Source: Paraburkholderia aromaticivorans (GTDB taxonomy: Bacteria; Pseudomonadota; Gammaproteobacteria; Burkholderiales; Burkholderiaceae). From it: a DNA stretch of 64,000 bases. Made by a program: the position numbers and the translations under genes. Where the stretch lies: assembly GCF_002278075.1 (NCBI RefSeq), contig NZ_CP022990.1, positions 2,108,001 through 2,172,000 on the forward strand, given 5' to 3'. Below are positions 18,147 through 28,307 of the stretch, in pieces (the first letter of the stretch is position 1; each line of letters starts with the position of its first letter). The notes beneath the pieces were generated by a model. The model was not told where the DNA came from and searched no databases. It worked only from the letters and a program-made list of their open reading frames with translations.

Positions 18147-18947
18147 ATGAATTCGAACCCGGCGAACACCACGAATCCGAACGGCCAAGGCGCCGCAGGG
18201 GAGGGTGTACCCGCTGCCGTCCCGGCCACGTCGCCCACTTTCAGCCCTTTGTATCAGCAGATCAAGGGGCTGATCACGCAAAGCCTTGAAAGCGGCGAGT
18301 GGAAGCCCGGCGAGATCATTCCTAGTGAAGTCGAATTGGCGGCCAGATACAAGGTCAGCCAGGGAACGGTGCGCAAAGCGATCGACGAACTTGCAGCCGA
18401 CAACCTGCTGGTGCGCCGCCAGGGTAAGGGCACTTTTGTTGCAACGCACAACGAAGACCGCGCCCAGTTTCGCTTCCTCCGATTGCTGGCCGATGACGGA
18501 GCGGAACACCCGCACGTGAGCCGCCTGCTCGAGTGCCGGCGTTTGCGCGCTTCGGCGGACATCGCACGGCAACTCGACCTGAAACCCGCCGATCCGGTTG
18601 TATTGATCAAGCGATTGCTGCAGTTCGACGGCGAAGTCACCGTGCTCGACGAAATCTGGCTGCCCGGCGCCGTGTTTCGCGGCCTCACGCTCGAGCGGTT
18701 GTCGGAGTATAAAGGTCCACTCTACGCGATGTTCGAGACGGAATTCGGCACGCGCATGATCCGCGCAACGGAGAAGATCCGCGCGGTGGCAGCCGAGCCC
18801 GCCGTGGCCGACCTGCTGCACGTGCCCGCGGGTTTTCCGCTGCTATCGGTCGAGCGCGTGTCCTATACATACGGAGACCGGCCGGTCGAGGTACGCCGTG
18901 GTTGGTATGTCACAACCGGGTACTACTATCAGAACGATCTAAGTTGA
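18147..18947 (+). CDS. GntR-family (HutC/UTRA) transcriptional regulator
   Basis: Regulator of 266 residues. After a flexible N-terminus, the winged helix spans about 33-100 (SPLYQQIKGLITQSLESGEW, SEVELAARYKVSQGTVRKAI, wing RRQGKGTFVA). The rest is a UTRA ligand-binding domain, with LKPADPVVLIKRLLQFDG, VTVLDEIWLPGAVF and the closing GDRPVEVRRGWYVTTGYYY. The gene lies between the divergent mdh/prp cluster and sdhCDAB, so a TCA- or propionate-related organic acid is a plausible effector. GntR regulators of propionate and TCA genes are known in proteobacteria, but I cannot assign this one to a named type. ATG 18147 lacks a strong ribosome-binding site. Confidence 0.88.
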   Translation: MNSNPANTTNPNGQGAAGEGVPAAVPATSPTFSPLYQQIKGLITQSLESGEWKPGEIIPSEVELAARYKVSQGTVRKAIDELAADNLLVRRQGKGTFVATHNEDRAQFRFLRLLADDGAEHPHVSRLLECRRLRASADIARQLDLKPADPVVLIKRLLQFDGEVTVLDEIWLPGAVFRGLTLERLSEYKGPLYAMFETEFGTRMIRATEKIRAVAAEPAVADLLHVPAGFPLLSVERVSYTYGDRPVEVRRGWYVTTGYYYQNDLS

Positions 18948-19115
18948 AACGGGTTTGAAACGGTTTGTATGAGGGCGCCGCGTCCCACACGCGCGCCTGT
19001 TTGAAGGCGCCTTTATCGCGCAGGCTGCAACGGACTACTCGTGGTTTTCGCTGCAGCGCGATATAAAAAGGCGCTAAAATTGCGGATTAGTGTGACTACA
19101 TAGTAGGGGTCTAGC

Positions 19116-19532
19116 ATGGCTGAAGCCGTAAAAAAACCGAGGCCGGAATTCCGGAACATCGGTATCGGGCAGATATTGACGGCGTACCGTCTCCCGCTAG
19201 CGGGGCGAGTATCGATCTTGCACCGCGTGAGCGGTGGTCTGCTTTTTGTTTTTCTTCCGTTCCTGCTGTACCTCTTCGATCAGAGTCTGACTTCTGAACT
19301 CAGCTTCGAAGTCTTCAAAGGCTTCCTCTCCAACATCGTCGTCAAGCTCATCACGCTCGTTCTCGCGTGGGCCTTCCTGTTCCACTTCTGCGCCGGCGTC
19401 CGTCACCTGTTGATGGACACAAACCACAATGCGGTCACGAAGGAAAAAGGCAAGTCGACCTCTATCGTGGTTCTCGTCGTGTCGTCGCTGCTCACCATCG
19501 CATTCGCGGCAAAACTGTTCGGAGCATTCTAA
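19116..19532 (+). CDS. sdhC: Succinate dehydrogenase cytochrome b556 subunit
   Basis: Membrane anchor of 138 residues with three helices that binds heme b and ubiquinone in complex II. SLHRVSG-like ILHRVSGG (35-42) is the family signature near the quinone site. His90 in FLFHFCAGVRHLLMD is the probable heme ligand, in the same HxxxGxRH context as E. coli SdhC. ATG 19116 follows AGGGG. The next gene, sdhD, begins 3 bp after the stop. A TAAAAT -10-like element at 19075-19080 lies upstream but no good -35 is seen. Confidence 0.95.
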   Translation: MAEAVKKPRPEFRNIGIGQILTAYRLPLAGRVSILHRVSGGLLFVFLPFLLYLFDQSLTSELSFEVFKGFLSNIVVKLITLVLAWAFLFHFCAGVRHLLMDTNHNAVTKEKGKSTSIVVLVVSSLLTIAFAAKLFGAF

Positions 19533-19535
19533 AAA

Positions 19536-19904
19536 ATGTCAGCTAATAACCGAATCGGTTCGAAGCGTCTTGTTGTCGGCGCGCATTACGGTCTGCGCGA
19601 CTGGCTCGCCCAGCGCATTACCGCCACGATCATGGCGATCTACACGGTGATCCTGCTCGTCTGGTTCTTTGGCGCGCGCGATTTTTCGTATGAAGGCTGG
19701 GCGTCGATCTTCGCGACGCAATGGATGAAACTCGCCACGTTCGTCACGCTGCTCTCGCTGTTCTATCACGCCTGGGTTGGTATCCGCGACATCTGGATGG
19801 ACTATGTGAAGCCCGTTGGCACGCGCCTGTTCCTTCAGGCGCTGACGATCGTCTGGCTGCTCGCATGTGCGGGCTACGCTGCGCAGATTCTCTGGAGAGT
19901 GTAA
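19536..19904 (+). CDS. sdhD: Succinate dehydrogenase membrane anchor subunit
   Basis: Second membrane anchor of complex II, 122 residues with three helices ([53 protein letters not shown]). His78 in [18 protein letters not shown] is the probable axial heme ligand, and Asp89-Tyr90 match the quinone-site pair of E. coli SdhD. It follows sdhC by 3 bp and precedes sdhA by 4 bp, so the complex is translated as a tight unit. Confidence 0.94.
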   Translation: MSANNRIGSKRLVVGAHYGLRDWLAQRITATIMAIYTVILLVWFFGARDFSYEGWASIFATQWMKLATFVTLLSLFYHAWVGIRDIWMDYVKPVGTRLFLQALTIVWLLACAGYAAQILWRV

Positions 19905-19908
19905 AAGA

Positions 19909-21684
19909 ATGGCTGCAATCAAGAATTCTCTGCCGCGTCGCAAGTTTGACGTGGTTATCGTCGGCGCAGGCGGCTCGGGGATGCGCGCTTCGCTGCAACT
20001 CGCGCGCGCTGGTCTGTCGGTTTGCGTGCTGTCCAAGGTGTTCCCGACGCGTTCGCACACGGTCGCTGCCCAAGGCGGCATCGGCGCTTCGCTCGGCAAC
20101 ATGAGCGAAGACAACTGGCACTATCACTTCTACGACACGATCAAGGGCTCCGACTGGCTCGGCGACCAGGACGCGATCGAGTTCATGTGCCGCGAAGCAC
20201 CGAACGCAGTCTACGAACTCGAACACTTCGGCATGCCGTTCGACCGTAACGCCGACGGCACGATTTACCAGCGCCCGTTCGGCGGCCACACCGCGAACTA
20301 CGGCGAAAAGCCGGTGCAACGCGCTTGCGCGGCGGCCGACCGTACCGGTCACGCGCTGCTGCACACGCTGTATCAGCAGAACGTCGCGGCCAAGACGCAG
20401 TTCTTCGTCGAATGGATGGCGCTGGATCTGATCCGCGACGCCGAAGGCGATGTGCTCGGCGTGACCGCGCTGGAAATGGAAACCGGCGACGTCTACATTC
20501 TCGAAGGCAAGACCACGCTGTTCGCCACGGGCGGCGCGGGCCGTATCTTCGCGGCGTCCACCAATGCATTCATCAACACCGGTGACGGCTTGGGCATGGC
20601 TGCGCGCTCGGGCATCGCACTGCAAGACATGGAATTCTGGCAATTCCACCCGACCGGCGTGGCCGGCGCGGGCGTGCTGATTACCGAAGGCGTGCGCGGC
20701 GAAGGCGGCATTCTGCGCAACTCGAACGGCGAGCGTTTCATGGAACGCTACGCGCCCACTTTGAAGGATCTGGCGCCGCGCGACTTCGTTTCGCGTTCGA
20801 TGGACCAGGAAATCAAGGAAGGCCGCGGCGTGGGTCCGAACAAGGATCACGTGCTGCTCGACCTGTCGCACATCGGCGCCGAGACGATCATGAAGCGTCT
20901 GCCGTCGATCCGCGAAATCGCGCTGAAGTTCGCGAACGTCGATTGCATTAAAGAGCCGATCCCGGTCGTGCCGACCATCCACTATCAGATGGGCGGCATT
21001 CCGACGAACATTCACGGCCAGGTCGTGGGTACGTCGAAGGGTCACGAAGAGCCGGTCAACGGCTTCTACGCAGTGGGCGAATGCTCGTGCGTGTCGGTGC
21101 ACGGTGCGAACCGTCTCGGCACGAACTCGCTGCTCGACCTGGTGGTGTTCGGCCGCGCGGCCGGCAACCACATCGTCAAGCACGTGAAGGAAATCAAGGA
21201 GCACAAGCCCCTGCCGGCTGATGCCGCTGATTTCGCGCTGTCGCGTCTGGCGAAGCTGGATAGCTCCTCGTCGGGCGAGTACGCGCAGTCGGTCGCGAAC
21301 GACATCCGCGGCACGATGCAAAAGCATGCCGGCGTGTTCCGTACCTCGGCGTTGCTGTCTGAAGGCGTCGAGCGCATCCGCGAAGTCGCTGACCGCGTCG
21401 ACAGCATCCATCTGAAGGACAAGTCGAAGGTGTTCAACACGGCGCGTATCGAAGCGCTGGAAGTGGCGAACCTGATCGAAGTGGCACGCGCCACGATGGT
21501 TTCCGCCGAAGCGCGTAAGGAAAGCCGTGGTGCGCACGCGCAGAACGACTTCGAACATCGCGACGACGAAAACTGGCTGCGCCATACGCTGTGGTTCAGC
21601 GAAGGCGATCGCCTCGACTACAAGCCGGTTCACATGCAACCGCTGACGGTCGAATCGGTCCCGCCGAAAGCGCGGACCTTCTAA
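19909..21684 (+). CDS. sdhA: Succinate dehydrogenase flavoprotein subunit
   Basis: Catalytic subunit of 591 residues that oxidises succinate to fumarate. FAD binding is shown by [13 protein letters not shown] (15-27), and the covalent flavin histidine is His50 in [14 protein letters not shown]. The capping domain carries [13 protein letters not shown], and the substrate-binding region [19 protein letters not shown] follows. ATG 19909 is preferred over an upstream in-frame codon at 19867, which lies inside sdhD. Full family length. It is 24 bp ahead of sdhB. Confidence 0.96.
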   Translation: MAAIKNSLPRRKFDVVIVGAGGSGMRASLQLARAGLSVCVLSKVFPTRSHTVAAQGGIGASLGNMSEDNWHYHFYDTIKGSDWLGDQDAIEFMCREAPNAVYELEHFGMPFDRNADGTIYQRPFGGHTANYGEKPVQRACAAADRTGHALLHTLYQQNVAAKTQFFVEWMALDLIRDAEGDVLGVTALEMETGDVYILEGKTTLFATGGAGRIFAASTNAFINTGDGLGMAARSGIALQDMEFWQFHPTGVAGAGVLITEGVRGEGGILRNSNGERFMERYAPTLKDLAPRDFVSRSMDQEIKEGRGVGPNKDHVLLDLSHIGAETIMKRLPSIREIALKFANVDCIKEPIPVVPTIHYQMGGIPTNIHGQVVGTSKGHEEPVNGFYAVGECSCVSVHGANRLGTNSLLDLVVFGRAAGNHIVKHVKEIKEHKPLPADAADFALSRLAKLDSSSSGEYAQSVANDIRGTMQKHAGVFRTSALLSEGVERIREVADRVDSIHLKDKSKVFNTARIEALEVANLIEVARATMVSAEARKESRGAHAQNDFEHRDDENWLRHTLWFSEGDRLDYKPVHMQPLTVESVPPKARTF

Positions 21685-21708
21685 GGCACAAGTCAAAGGA
21701 ATTCAGAA

Positions 21709-22413
21709 ATGGCAAAGCGTACATTTGAAATCTACCGCTACGACCCGGACAAGGACGCAGCGCCGCGCATGCAAACGTACGAGATCGAAATCGACTCGCA
21801 CGAACGCATGCTGCTCGACGCGCTGCTCAAGCTGAAGGCAGTGGACGAGACGTTGTCGTTCCGCCGCTCGTGCCGCGAAGGCGTGTGCGGTTCGGACGCG
21901 ATGAACATCAACGGCAAGAACGGTCTGGCCTGCTTGCAGAACATGAACGATCTGCCGCAAAAGATCGTGCTGCGTCCGCTGCCGGGACTGCCGGTCATTC
22001 GCGACCTGATCGTCGACATGACGCAGTTCTTCAACCAGTATCACTCGATCAAGCCGTATCTGATCAACGATACGCCGCCGCCGGAAAAGGAGCGTCTGCA
22101 GTCGCCGGAAGAACGCGACGAGCTCGACGGCCTGTACGAATGTATTCTGTGCGCTAGTTGCTCGACGTCGTGCCCGAGCTTCTGGTGGAATCCGGACAAG
22201 TTCGTCGGCCCGGCCGGCCTGTTGCAAGCCTATCGTTTCATCGCGGACAGCCGCGACGAAGCGACCGGCGAACGCCTCGACAACCTGGAAGATCCGTACC
22301 GTCTGTTCCGTTGCCATACCATCATGAATTGCGTCGACGTTTGCCCGAAGGGCTTGAACCCGACCAAGGCGATTGGCAAGATCAAGGAATTGATGGTTCG
22401 CCGCGCTGTCTAG
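21709..22413 (+). CDS. sdhB: Succinate dehydrogenase iron-sulfur subunit
   Basis: Electron-transfer subunit of 234 residues with three clusters. The [2Fe-2S] ligands are Cys55, Cys60 and Cys75 plus Asp63 ([16 protein letters not shown]), with the same numbering as E. coli. The [4Fe-4S] and [3Fe-4S] ligands lie in [18 protein letters not shown] and [20 protein letters not shown] follows AAAGGAATT. It completes sdhCDAB; the assembly gene sdhE follows after about 80 bp. Confidence 0.96.
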   Translation: MAKRTFEIYRYDPDKDAAPRMQTYEIEIDSHERMLLDALLKLKAVDETLSFRRSCREGVCGSDAMNINGKNGLACLQNMNDLPQKIVLRPLPGLPVIRDLIVDMTQFFNQYHSIKPYLINDTPPPEKERLQSPEERDELDGLYECILCASCSTSCPSFWWNPDKFVGPAGLLQAYRFIADSRDEATGERLDNLEDPYRLFRCHTIMNCVDVCPKGLNPTKAIGKIKELMVRRAV

Positions 22414-22439
22414 GATGAATAACCCGCTCGCTCCCTGTC

Positions 22440-22492
22440 GTGCGCTGCCCCAAGGGGCGGTCGGTACGCTTGGGAAGCGGCCCGGCGCGTGC
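22440..22492 (+). repeat. Possible degenerate copy of the dispersed intergenic repeat
   Basis: CCCCAAGGGGCGG and GCTTGGGAAGCGGCCCGGCG resemble, in opposite orientation, the CGCCGGGCC-NN-CCCAAG block of the copies at 16561-16640 and 26854-26930. Only about 20 bases match, so membership is tentative. Confidence 0.35.
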
Positions 22493-22496
22493 TGAA

Positions 22497-22769
22497 ATGA
22501 ACGACACATCGCATCAGTCCGACCCTCTCCGCCGCGCGCGCCTTCGCTGGCGCGCGCGGCGGGGCCTGCTGGAAAACGATCTGATTTTTGAGCGTTTTTT
22601 CGGCCGATATGAGCATGACCTCAGCGATGCCGACGTGGGCGCTCTCACGCGCCTGCTCGAGCTGAGCGATAACGACCTGATGGACTTGCTGCTCGCGCGC
22701 AAGGAACCGGAAGGCGACCTTGCCGACCCGGATGTGATCCGGGTGCTGGAGTTGCTGCGGAATGCCTGA
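22497..22769 (+). CDS. sdhE: FAD assembly factor for succinate dehydrogenase
   Basis: Small protein of 90 residues that promotes covalent attachment of FAD to SdhA. The diagnostic RGxxE motif is RGLLEND (22-28), followed by LIFERFF and the acidic LSDADVGALTRLLELSDNDLMDLL region and a C-terminal VIRVLELLRN helix. ATG 22497 fits the family length; an upstream in-frame start at 22440 lies in the intergenic repeat. Placement between sdhB and gltA supports the call. Confidence 0.94.
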   Translation: MNDTSHQSDPLRRARLRWRARRGLLENDLIFERFFGRYEHDLSDADVGALTRLLELSDNDLMDLLLARKEPEGDLADPDVIRVLELLRNA

Positions 22770-22850
22770 GCGGCTCGCGCGCCGCTTGTCCGTTGTTCCA
22801 GGCGTGCAATTATCGAAACCCTGTTTCCATACTTCGATTGAGGATCTGCT

Positions 22851-24152
22851 ATGACCCCGTCAGATGTTAAAGCCACGCTATCGTTCAGCGACAATTCGCC
22901 GAGCGTTGAAATGCCGATTTACAAGGGCACCCTCGGCCCGGACGTGATCGACATCCGCAAACTGTACGGCCAGACCGGCAAGTTCACGTACGACCCGGGC
23001 TTCATGTCGACGGCGGCGTGCAATTCCGCGATCACCTACATCGACGGCGATAAGGGCGAGTTGCTGTACCGCGGTTATCCGATCGACAACCTCGCGGAAA
23101 ACGCCGACTTCCTCGAAACCTGCTATCTGCTGCTGAAGGGCGAATTGCCGAACGCGCAGCAGAACGCCGAGTTCGTCAAGACGGTGACGAACCACACGAT
23201 GGTGCATGAGCAAATGCACTTCTTCTTCCGCGGTTTCCGTCGCGACGCGCACCCGATGGCGATTCTGGTGGCCGCCGTCGGCGCGCTGTCGGCGTTCTAT
23301 CACGACTCGCTCGACATCAACAATCCGCGTCACCGTGAAGTGTCGGCCATTCGCATGATCGCGAAGCTGCCGACGCTGGTGGCGATGGCGTACAAGTACA
23401 GCATCGGCCAGCCGTTTGCGTACCCGAAGAACGACCTGTCGTACAGCGCGAACTTCATGCACATGATGTTCTCGAACCCATGCGAAGAGTACAAGGTCAA
23501 CGACGTGCTGGTGCGCGCGCTGGACCGCATCCTGATCCTGCACGCGGACCACGAGCAGAACGCTTCGACCTCGACCGTGCGTCTGGCCGGTTCGTCGGGT
23601 GCCAATCCGTTCGCGTGTATCGCAGCCGGTATCGCATGTCTGTGGGGCCCGGCGCACGGCGGTGCGAACGAAGCCGCGCTGAACATGCTGGAAGAAATCG
23701 GCTCGGTCGACAACATTCCCGAGTTCATCAAGCAGGTGAAGGACAAGAACTCGGGCGTGAAGCTGATGGGCTTCGGTCACCGTGTCTACAAGAACTACGA
23801 TCCGCGTGCGAAGCTGATGCGCGAAACCTGCCACGAAGTGCTGGAAGAACTGGGCCTGCACGACGACCCGCTGTTCAAGCTGGCCATGGCACTGGAAAAG
23901 ATCGCGCTGGAAGACGAATACTTCGTGTCGCGCAAGCTGTACCCGAACGTCGACTTCTACTCGGGTATCGTGCAGCGCGCGCTGGGCATCCCGACCTCGA
24001 TGTTCACGTGTATCTTCGCGATGGCACGCACGGTCGGCTGGATTGCACAGTGGAACGAAATGATCGCCGATCCGGAACAGAAGATCGGCCGTCCGCGTCA
24101 GCTGTTCATCGGCGACACGCAGCGTGAAGCCAAGCCGATCGCGCAACGCTGA
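22851..24152 (+). CDS. gltA: Citrate synthase (type II)
   Basis: Enzyme of 433 residues condensing acetyl-CoA and oxaloacetate. The long N-terminal region ([28 protein letters not shown]) is typical of hexameric NADH-sensitive citrate synthases. Catalytic elements are the histidine in [14 protein letters not shown], the histidine in [14 protein letters not shown] (near 308), and the aspartate in [17 protein letters not shown] follows GAGGATCTGCT. It lies 81 bp after sdhE and is followed by a strong terminator, closing the sdh-gltA unit. It may share the sdh transcript or have its own promoter in the gap. Confidence 0.96.
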   Translation: MTPSDVKATLSFSDNSPSVEMPIYKGTLGPDVIDIRKLYGQTGKFTYDPGFMSTAACNSAITYIDGDKGELLYRGYPIDNLAENADFLETCYLLLKGELPNAQQNAEFVKTVTNHTMVHEQMHFFFRGFRRDAHPMAILVAAVGALSAFYHDSLDINNPRHREVSAIRMIAKLPTLVAMAYKYSIGQPFAYPKNDLSYSANFMHMMFSNPCEEYKVNDVLVRALDRILILHADHEQNASTSTVRLAGSSGANPFACIAAGIACLWGPAHGGANEAALNMLEEIGSVDNIPEFIKQVKDKNSGVKLMGFGHRVYKNYDPRAKLMRETCHEVLEELGLHDDPLFKLAMALEKIALEDEYFVSRKLYPNVDFYSGIVQRALGIPTSMFTCIFAMARTVGWIAQWNEMIADPEQKIGRPRQLFIGDTQREAKPIAQR

Positions 24153-24233
24153 TTGGTCTTGAGTCCGCGTCGTTCGCAGTGGTCGGTTCTGCTGCGAGCC
24201 AACGCGGAACCTGATCGACAGGTGATCGACAAG

Positions 24234-24273
24234 AAATGCCCCGACGGGTTATCCCGCCGGGGCATTTTGTTTT
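24234..24273 (+). terminator. Intrinsic terminator after gltA
   Basis: A 15-bp stem with one mismatch pairs 24234-24248 with 24253-24267 (AAATGCCCCG ... CGGGGCATTT), with a TTAT loop. It is followed by TTTGTTTT. Confidence 0.92.
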
Positions 24274-24493
24274 CGGGTTCGATCTCGCGCGTTCGAGCAT
24301 CGGATCGCGCCGCGGCGCAGCAAGCTGCAATCGCGCGCAGGCTTGCCGGGTAACCTCGATACAGGTATCGGCACTACCACTCAACTCCCTGTTTTTTATC
24401 GGTTTTCTTCCTGAATGAACGGCCCAAAGCGGGACGCTGCGTGGCATAATCGACCGACACGGTCAGCCCGCAGTCATTACTACCCCGCATACC
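24274..24493 (+). other. Upstream region of leuC, probable promoter
   Basis: About 220 bases without a gene. CATAAT at 24445-24450 is a possible -10 element, 44 bases before leuC, without a convincing -35. I see no leader peptide rich in leucine codons and no T-box-like structure. Confidence 0.3.
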
Positions 24494-25903
24494 ATGGCAC
24501 AGACTCTCTACGACAAATTGTGGAACACACACGTGGTCCACTCGGAAGAAGACGGCACGACGATTCTTTACATCGACCGTCACCTGCTGCACGAAGTCAC
24601 CAGCCCTCAGGCGTTCGAAGGTCTGAAGCTGGCTGAGCGTCCGGTGTGGCGCATTAGCGCGAACCTGGCGGTGTCGGACCACAATGTGCCGACCACGGAC
24701 CGCAGCCACGGCATCGCCGATCCGGTCTCCAAGCTGCAAGTGGACACGCTCGATTCGAACTGCGACGCCTACGGCATCACGCAGTTCAAGATGAACGATC
24801 TGCGTCAGGGCATCGTGCACATTATCGGGCCGGAGCAGGGCGCCACGTTGCCGGGCATGACGATCGTCTGCGGTGACTCCCACACCTCCACGCACGGCGC
24901 GTTCGGCGCGCTGGCGCATGGCATTGGCACGTCGGAAGTCGAGCACGTGCTGGCCACGCAAACGCTCTTGCAGAAAAAGAGCAAGAACATGCTGGTGAAG
25001 GTCGAAGGCGCGCTGCCGCGCGGCTGTACCGCGAAAGACATCGTGCTCGCCATCATCGGCAAGATCGGCACCGCGGGCGGCACCGGCTACGCGATCGAAT
25101 TCGGCGGCTCGACCATCCGCGCGCTTTCCATGGAAGGCCGCATGACGGTCTGCAACATGGCGATCGAGGCGGGCGCGCGCGCCGGCATGGTCGCGGTCGA
25201 CGACACCACCATCGAATACCTGAAGGGCCGTCCGTTCTCGCCGGAAGGCGTGGAGTGGGATCACGCGGTCGAGTACTGGAAGCAGTTCAAGTCGGACGAC
25301 GGCGCGCACTTCGATCGCGTGGTCGAGCTGAACGCCGCCGAGATCGTGCCGCAAGTCACGTGGGGCACGTCGCCGGAAATGGTCACGGCCGTGGACGGCC
25401 GCGTGCCGGATCCGGATCGCGAAAAAGACCCGGTCAAGCGCGACGCCATGGAGCGTGCGCTGAAATACATGGCGCTCGAACCCAATGCGCCGATCGAATC
25501 GATCAAGCCGGATAAAATCTTCATCGGGTCGTGTACCAACGCGCGTATTGAAGACATTCGCGCCGCGGCTTACGTCGTGAAGAAACTGGGCCGCCGCGTG
25601 GCGCCGAACATTCGTCTGGCCATGGTCGTGCCGGGTTCGGGTCTCGTGAAGGCACAGGCGGAACGTGAAGGCCTCGACAAGGTCTTTACCGACGCCGGGT
25701 TCGAATGGCGTGAACCAGGTTGCTCGATGTGTCTCGCCATGAACGCCGACCGGCTGGAGCCGGGCGAGCGTTGTGCGTCCACGTCGAATCGTAATTTCGA
25801 AGGTCGTCAGGGCGCCGGTGGCCGTACCCACCTCGTGAGCCCCGCGATGGCTGCGGCCGCGGCCATCGAAGGGCATTTCGTCGATATTCGCAAGCTTGGA
25901 TAA
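24494..25903 (+). CDS. leuC: 3-isopropylmalate dehydratase large subunit
   Basis: Subunit of 469 residues that, with LeuD, isomerises 2- to 3-isopropylmalate in leucine synthesis. The [4Fe-4S] ligands are seen as [12 protein letters not shown] (Cys near 347) and GCSMCLAMN (Cys near 409 and 412), with spacing as in E. coli. Other signatures are [19 protein letters not shown] and [12 protein letters not shown]. It starts the leuC-(lipoprotein)-leuD-leuB group. Confidence 0.96.
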   Translation: MAQTLYDKLWNTHVVHSEEDGTTILYIDRHLLHEVTSPQAFEGLKLAERPVWRISANLAVSDHNVPTTDRSHGIADPVSKLQVDTLDSNCDAYGITQFKMNDLRQGIVHIIGPEQGATLPGMTIVCGDSHTSTHGAFGALAHGIGTSEVEHVLATQTLLQKKSKNMLVKVEGALPRGCTAKDIVLAIIGKIGTAGGTGYAIEFGGSTIRALSMEGRMTVCNMAIEAGARAGMVAVDDTTIEYLKGRPFSPEGVEWDHAVEYWKQFKSDDGAHFDRVVELNAAEIVPQVTWGTSPEMVTAVDGRVPDPDREKDPVKRDAMERALKYMALEPNAPIESIKPDKIFIGSCTNARIEDIRAAAYVVKKLGRRVAPNIRLAMVVPGSGLVKAQAEREGLDKVFTDAGFEWREPGCSMCLAMNADRLEPGERCASTSNRNFEGRQGAGGRTHLVSPAMAAAAAIEGHFVDIRKLG

Positions 25904-25908
25904 ATCGC

Positions 25909-26067
25909 ATGATGAAGAACATGAATCGCACCACTCTATTGCGCCGCTTCGCCCTCGGTTGCCTGGCTGGGCTATTGCTCGGTCTCGCCGGTTGCAACAC
26001 GGTGCACGGATTCGGCGAGGACATGTCGCACCTCGGCAATTCGATCAGCAATCACGCTGATAAATAA
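25909..26067 (+). CDS. Entericidin A/B-family small lipoprotein
   Basis: Product of 52 residues starting at ATG 25909, five bases after the leuC stop; a second ATG follows at 25912. The lipoprotein signal peptide (LLRRFALGCLAGLLLGLAGC) ends in lipobox LAGC, with Cys29 as the acylated residue. The mature part CNTVHGFGEDMSHLGNSISN closely fits the entericidin pattern CNTxxGFGxDxxxxGxxI. Entericidins are small envelope lipoproteins linked to stress and lysis control. The gene lies between leuC and leuD on the same strand, so it should be co-transcribed with leucine genes. It is too short for most ORF cut-offs. Confidence 0.85.
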   Translation: MMKNMNRTTLLRRFALGCLAGLLLGLAGCNTVHGFGEDMSHLGNSISNHADK

Positions 26068-26154
26068 GCGGTTTTTGATTTTTACCGGCCATGCGCCGAG
26101 CGGCTTTCCGGCCGCCGCGCGCATTGCCCGGTCTTGAAACAGGTGCCAAGCGTC

Positions 26155-26808
26155 ATGGATAAATTCATCGTACACACCGGCGTCGTGGCGCCGCTCGATC
26201 GTGAGAACGTCGACACGGACGCGATCATCCCGAAGCAATTCCTGAAGTCGATCAAGCGCACGGGTTTCGGTCCGAACGCGTTCGACGAATGGCGCTACCT
26301 CGACCACGGCGAGCCGGGTCAGGACAATTCGCAGCGCCCGCTGAACCCTGACTTCGTGCTGAACCAGCCGCGTTATCAAGGCGCTTCGGTGCTGCTGGCG
26401 CGCAAGAACTTCGGCTGCGGCAGCTCGCGCGAGCATGCGCCGTGGGCGCTGGAGCAGTACGGCTTTCGCGCGTTGATCGCGCCGAGCTTCGCCGACATTT
26501 TCTATAACAACTGCTTCAAGAACGGCCTGCTGCCGATCGTGCTGACCGAACAGCAAGTCGATCACCTGTTCAACGAAACGTATGCGTTCAACGGCTTCAA
26601 GCTGACGGTGGATCTGGAAGCGCAAGTGGTACGCACGGCGGACGGCGGCACCGAGTATCCGTTCGAAGTCGCGGCGTTCCGCAAGTACTGCCTGCTGAAC
26701 GGCTTCGACGACATCGGCCTCACGCTGCGTCACGCGGACAAGATTCGCCAGTTCGAAGCAGAGCGGATCGCGAAGCAGCCGTGGCTGGCTCACCGCATCG
26801 TCGGTTAA
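26155..26808 (+). CDS. leuD: 3-isopropylmalate dehydratase small subunit
   Basis: Swivel subunit of 217 residues that partners LeuC. Start chosen at ATG 26155, giving [21 protein letters not shown]; an earlier in-frame start at 26134 adds seven non-conserved residues. The catalytic and structural motif [18 protein letters not shown] and the [17 protein letters not shown] segment are fully conserved. It follows the entericidin-like gene by 87 bp and precedes leuB by about 150 bp, which contain a repeat element. Confidence 0.95.
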   Translation: MDKFIVHTGVVAPLDRENVDTDAIIPKQFLKSIKRTGFGPNAFDEWRYLDHGEPGQDNSQRPLNPDFVLNQPRYQGASVLLARKNFGCGSSREHAPWALEQYGFRALIAPSFADIFYNNCFKNGLLPIVLTEQQVDHLFNETYAFNGFKLTVDLEAQVVRTADGGTEYPFEVAAFRKYCLLNGFDDIGLTLRHADKIRQFEAERIAKQPWLAHRIVG

Positions 26809-26853
26809 ATACGTGAGGGCCTATCTGGCCCGCTCGCCGATTCAAGCTCGCAA

Positions 26854-26930
26854 GAAAACGCCGGGCCGCCCCAAGTTTTCTTGCTTCCCCGCGGGGGGCC
26901 TGACGCGAAGCGACAGGTCCGGGGGCACTC
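26854..26930 (+). repeat. Dispersed intergenic repeat, copy B
   Basis: Begins AGAAAACGCCGGGCC, then CCCCAAG, TTTTC, TTGCTT, GGGGGGCC, CGAAGCGACAGG and CGGGGGC blocks. It matches the inverted copy at 16561-16640 along about 75 bases with small indels. It fills the leuD-leuB gap. Confidence 0.75.
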
Positions 26931-26961
26931 TCACTCTCGAAGAAAACCTCAAGGAATTCGC

Positions 26962-28029
26962 ATGAAGATCGCAGTGTTGCCGGGCGACGGCATTGGTCCC
27001 GAAATCGTCAAGGAAGCCGTCAAGGTTCTGAACGTGCTTGGCGAAAAGTTCGAACTCGAAGAAGCGCCGGTTGGCGGCGCGGGCTACGAAGCGAAGGGCC
27101 ATCCGCTGCCTGATTCGACGCTGGCGCTGGCGAAAGAAGCCGATGCGATCCTGTTCGGCGCCGTCGGCGACTGGAAGTACGACAAGCTCGAACGCGCGCT
27201 GCGCCCGGAACAGGCCATTCTCGGTCTGCGCAAGCACCTGCAACTGTTCGCGAACTTCCGTCCGGCGATCTGCTATCCGCAACTCACCGGCGCTTCGTCG
27301 TTGAAGGAAGAGATCGTGTCGGGCCTCGACATCCTGATCGTGCGCGAGCTGAACGGCGACATCTATTTCGGCTCGCCGCGCGGCGTGCGCGAAGCACCGG
27401 ACGGTTTGTTCGCCGGCTCGAAAGAGGGCTTCGACACGATGCGTTATTCGGAGCCCGAAGTGCGCCGCATCGCGCATGTCGCGTTTCAGGCAGCGCAAAA
27501 GCGTGGCAAGAAGCTGACGTCGGTGGATAAAGCCAACGTGCTCGAAACGTCGCAGTTCTGGAAAGACGTGATGATCGACGTGTCGAAAGAATATGCGGAC
27601 GTCGAGCTCTCGCATATGTACGTTGACAACGCGGCCATGCAACTGGTGAAGGCGCCGAAGTCGTTCGACGTGATCGTCACCGGCAACATGTTCGGCGACA
27701 TTCTCTCCGACGAAGCGGCCATGCTGACGGGTTCGATCGGCATGCTGCCGTCGGCCTCGCTCGACAAGAACAACAAGGGCTTGTACGAGCCGTCGCACGG
27801 TTCCGCGCCGGATATCGCCGGCAAGGGCGTGGCGAATCCGCTTGCCACGATTCTGTCGGCCGCCATGATGCTGCGCTATTCGCTGAACAAGGCAGAGCAG
27901 GCGGACCGCATCGAAAACGCCGTGAAAAAAGTGCTCGAACAAGGCTATCGCACCGGCGATATCCTCACGCCGGGTTGCAAGCAGGTCGGCACGGTTGCCA
28001 TGGGCGACGCCGTCGTCGCAGCGCTGTAA
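26962..28029 (+). CDS. leuB: 3-isopropylmalate dehydrogenase
   Basis: NAD-dependent enzyme of 355 residues that oxidatively decarboxylates 3-isopropylmalate. It opens with [17 protein letters not shown]. The substrate arginine region is [20 protein letters not shown], catalytic Tyr lies in [10 protein letters not shown], the lysine in [13 protein letters not shown], and the metal aspartates in [15 protein letters not shown]. The cofactor loop is [21 protein letters not shown] 26962 follows AAGGAA; the longer reading frame from 26881 runs through the repeat and is rejected. Last gene of the leu group. Confidence 0.96.
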   Translation: MKIAVLPGDGIGPEIVKEAVKVLNVLGEKFELEEAPVGGAGYEAKGHPLPDSTLALAKEADAILFGAVGDWKYDKLERALRPEQAILGLRKHLQLFANFRPAICYPQLTGASSLKEEIVSGLDILIVRELNGDIYFGSPRGVREAPDGLFAGSKEGFDTMRYSEPEVRRIAHVAFQAAQKRGKKLTSVDKANVLETSQFWKDVMIDVSKEYADVELSHMYVDNAAMQLVKAPKSFDVIVTGNMFGDILSDEAAMLTGSIGMLPSASLDKNNKGLYEPSHGSAPDIAGKGVANPLATILSAAMMLRYSLNKAEQADRIENAVKKVLEQGYRTGDILTPGCKQVGTVAMGDAVVAAL

Positions 28030-28078
28030 GAAGGCGCGCGGATCGAACAGCAGTGAGGTCGTCAAACGGCCTTTAAAA

Positions 28079-28110
28079 CGCGAATTGGCCTCGAATGAGG
28101 CCGATTCGCG
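28079..28110 (+). other. Strong intergenic hairpin after leuB without T-tract
   Basis: Fourteen base pairs (one G-T) join 28079-28092 (CGCGAATTGGCCTC) to 28097-28110 across a GAAT tetraloop. No T-run follows, so it is not a classic terminator. It may protect the leu mRNA 3' end or support factor-dependent termination before the asd leader. Confidence 0.8.
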
Positions 28111-28164
28111 CGTAATACGGGCGGCAGCGGCGGACGTTGACGTCGCCAGATTCCGGTTTTCGTG

Positions 28165-28170
28165 TATATT
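28165..28170 (+). promoter_or_regulatory. Possible -10 element for the asd leader
   Basis: TATATT lies seven bases before the leader ORF ATG. TTGACG at 28137-28142 is the nearest -35-like hexamer, but the 22-bp spacing is too long. If this -10 is real, transcription would begin at or next to the leader ATG, giving a nearly leaderless message. Confidence 0.35.
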
Positions 28171-28176
28171 GTAGCG

Positions 28177-28296
28177 ATGGCGCACACAGCTCAAATCTCC
28201 TCGATTTCGACACTGCACGGCAAAACGGCCCGTGTGGTTGAGCTCGCCATTACCACCACCAAAACGATTACCCCGAAAACGATCACGAAGCGCTGA
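28177..28296 (+). CDS. Candidate Thr/Ile/Lys-rich leader peptide of asd
   Basis: Open frame of 39 codons. The last 15 residues are ITTTKTITPKTITKR: seven Thr, three Ile and three Lys, all end products of the aspartate pathway whose second enzyme (Asd) is encoded 84 bp downstream. The composition strongly recalls the E. coli thr leader peptide. After the stop lie alternative hairpins (28308-28356). No Shine-Dalgarno is visible ahead of the ATG, and a TATATT -10-like element sits seven bases upstream, so translation could be leaderless. Attenuation by Thr/Ile/Lys codons is inferred from this arrangement; the peptide itself need have no function. Confidence 0.7.
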   Translation: MAHTAQISSISTLHGKTARVVELAITTTKTITPKTITKR

Positions 28297-28307
28297 TCGT
28301 CCGTCGT

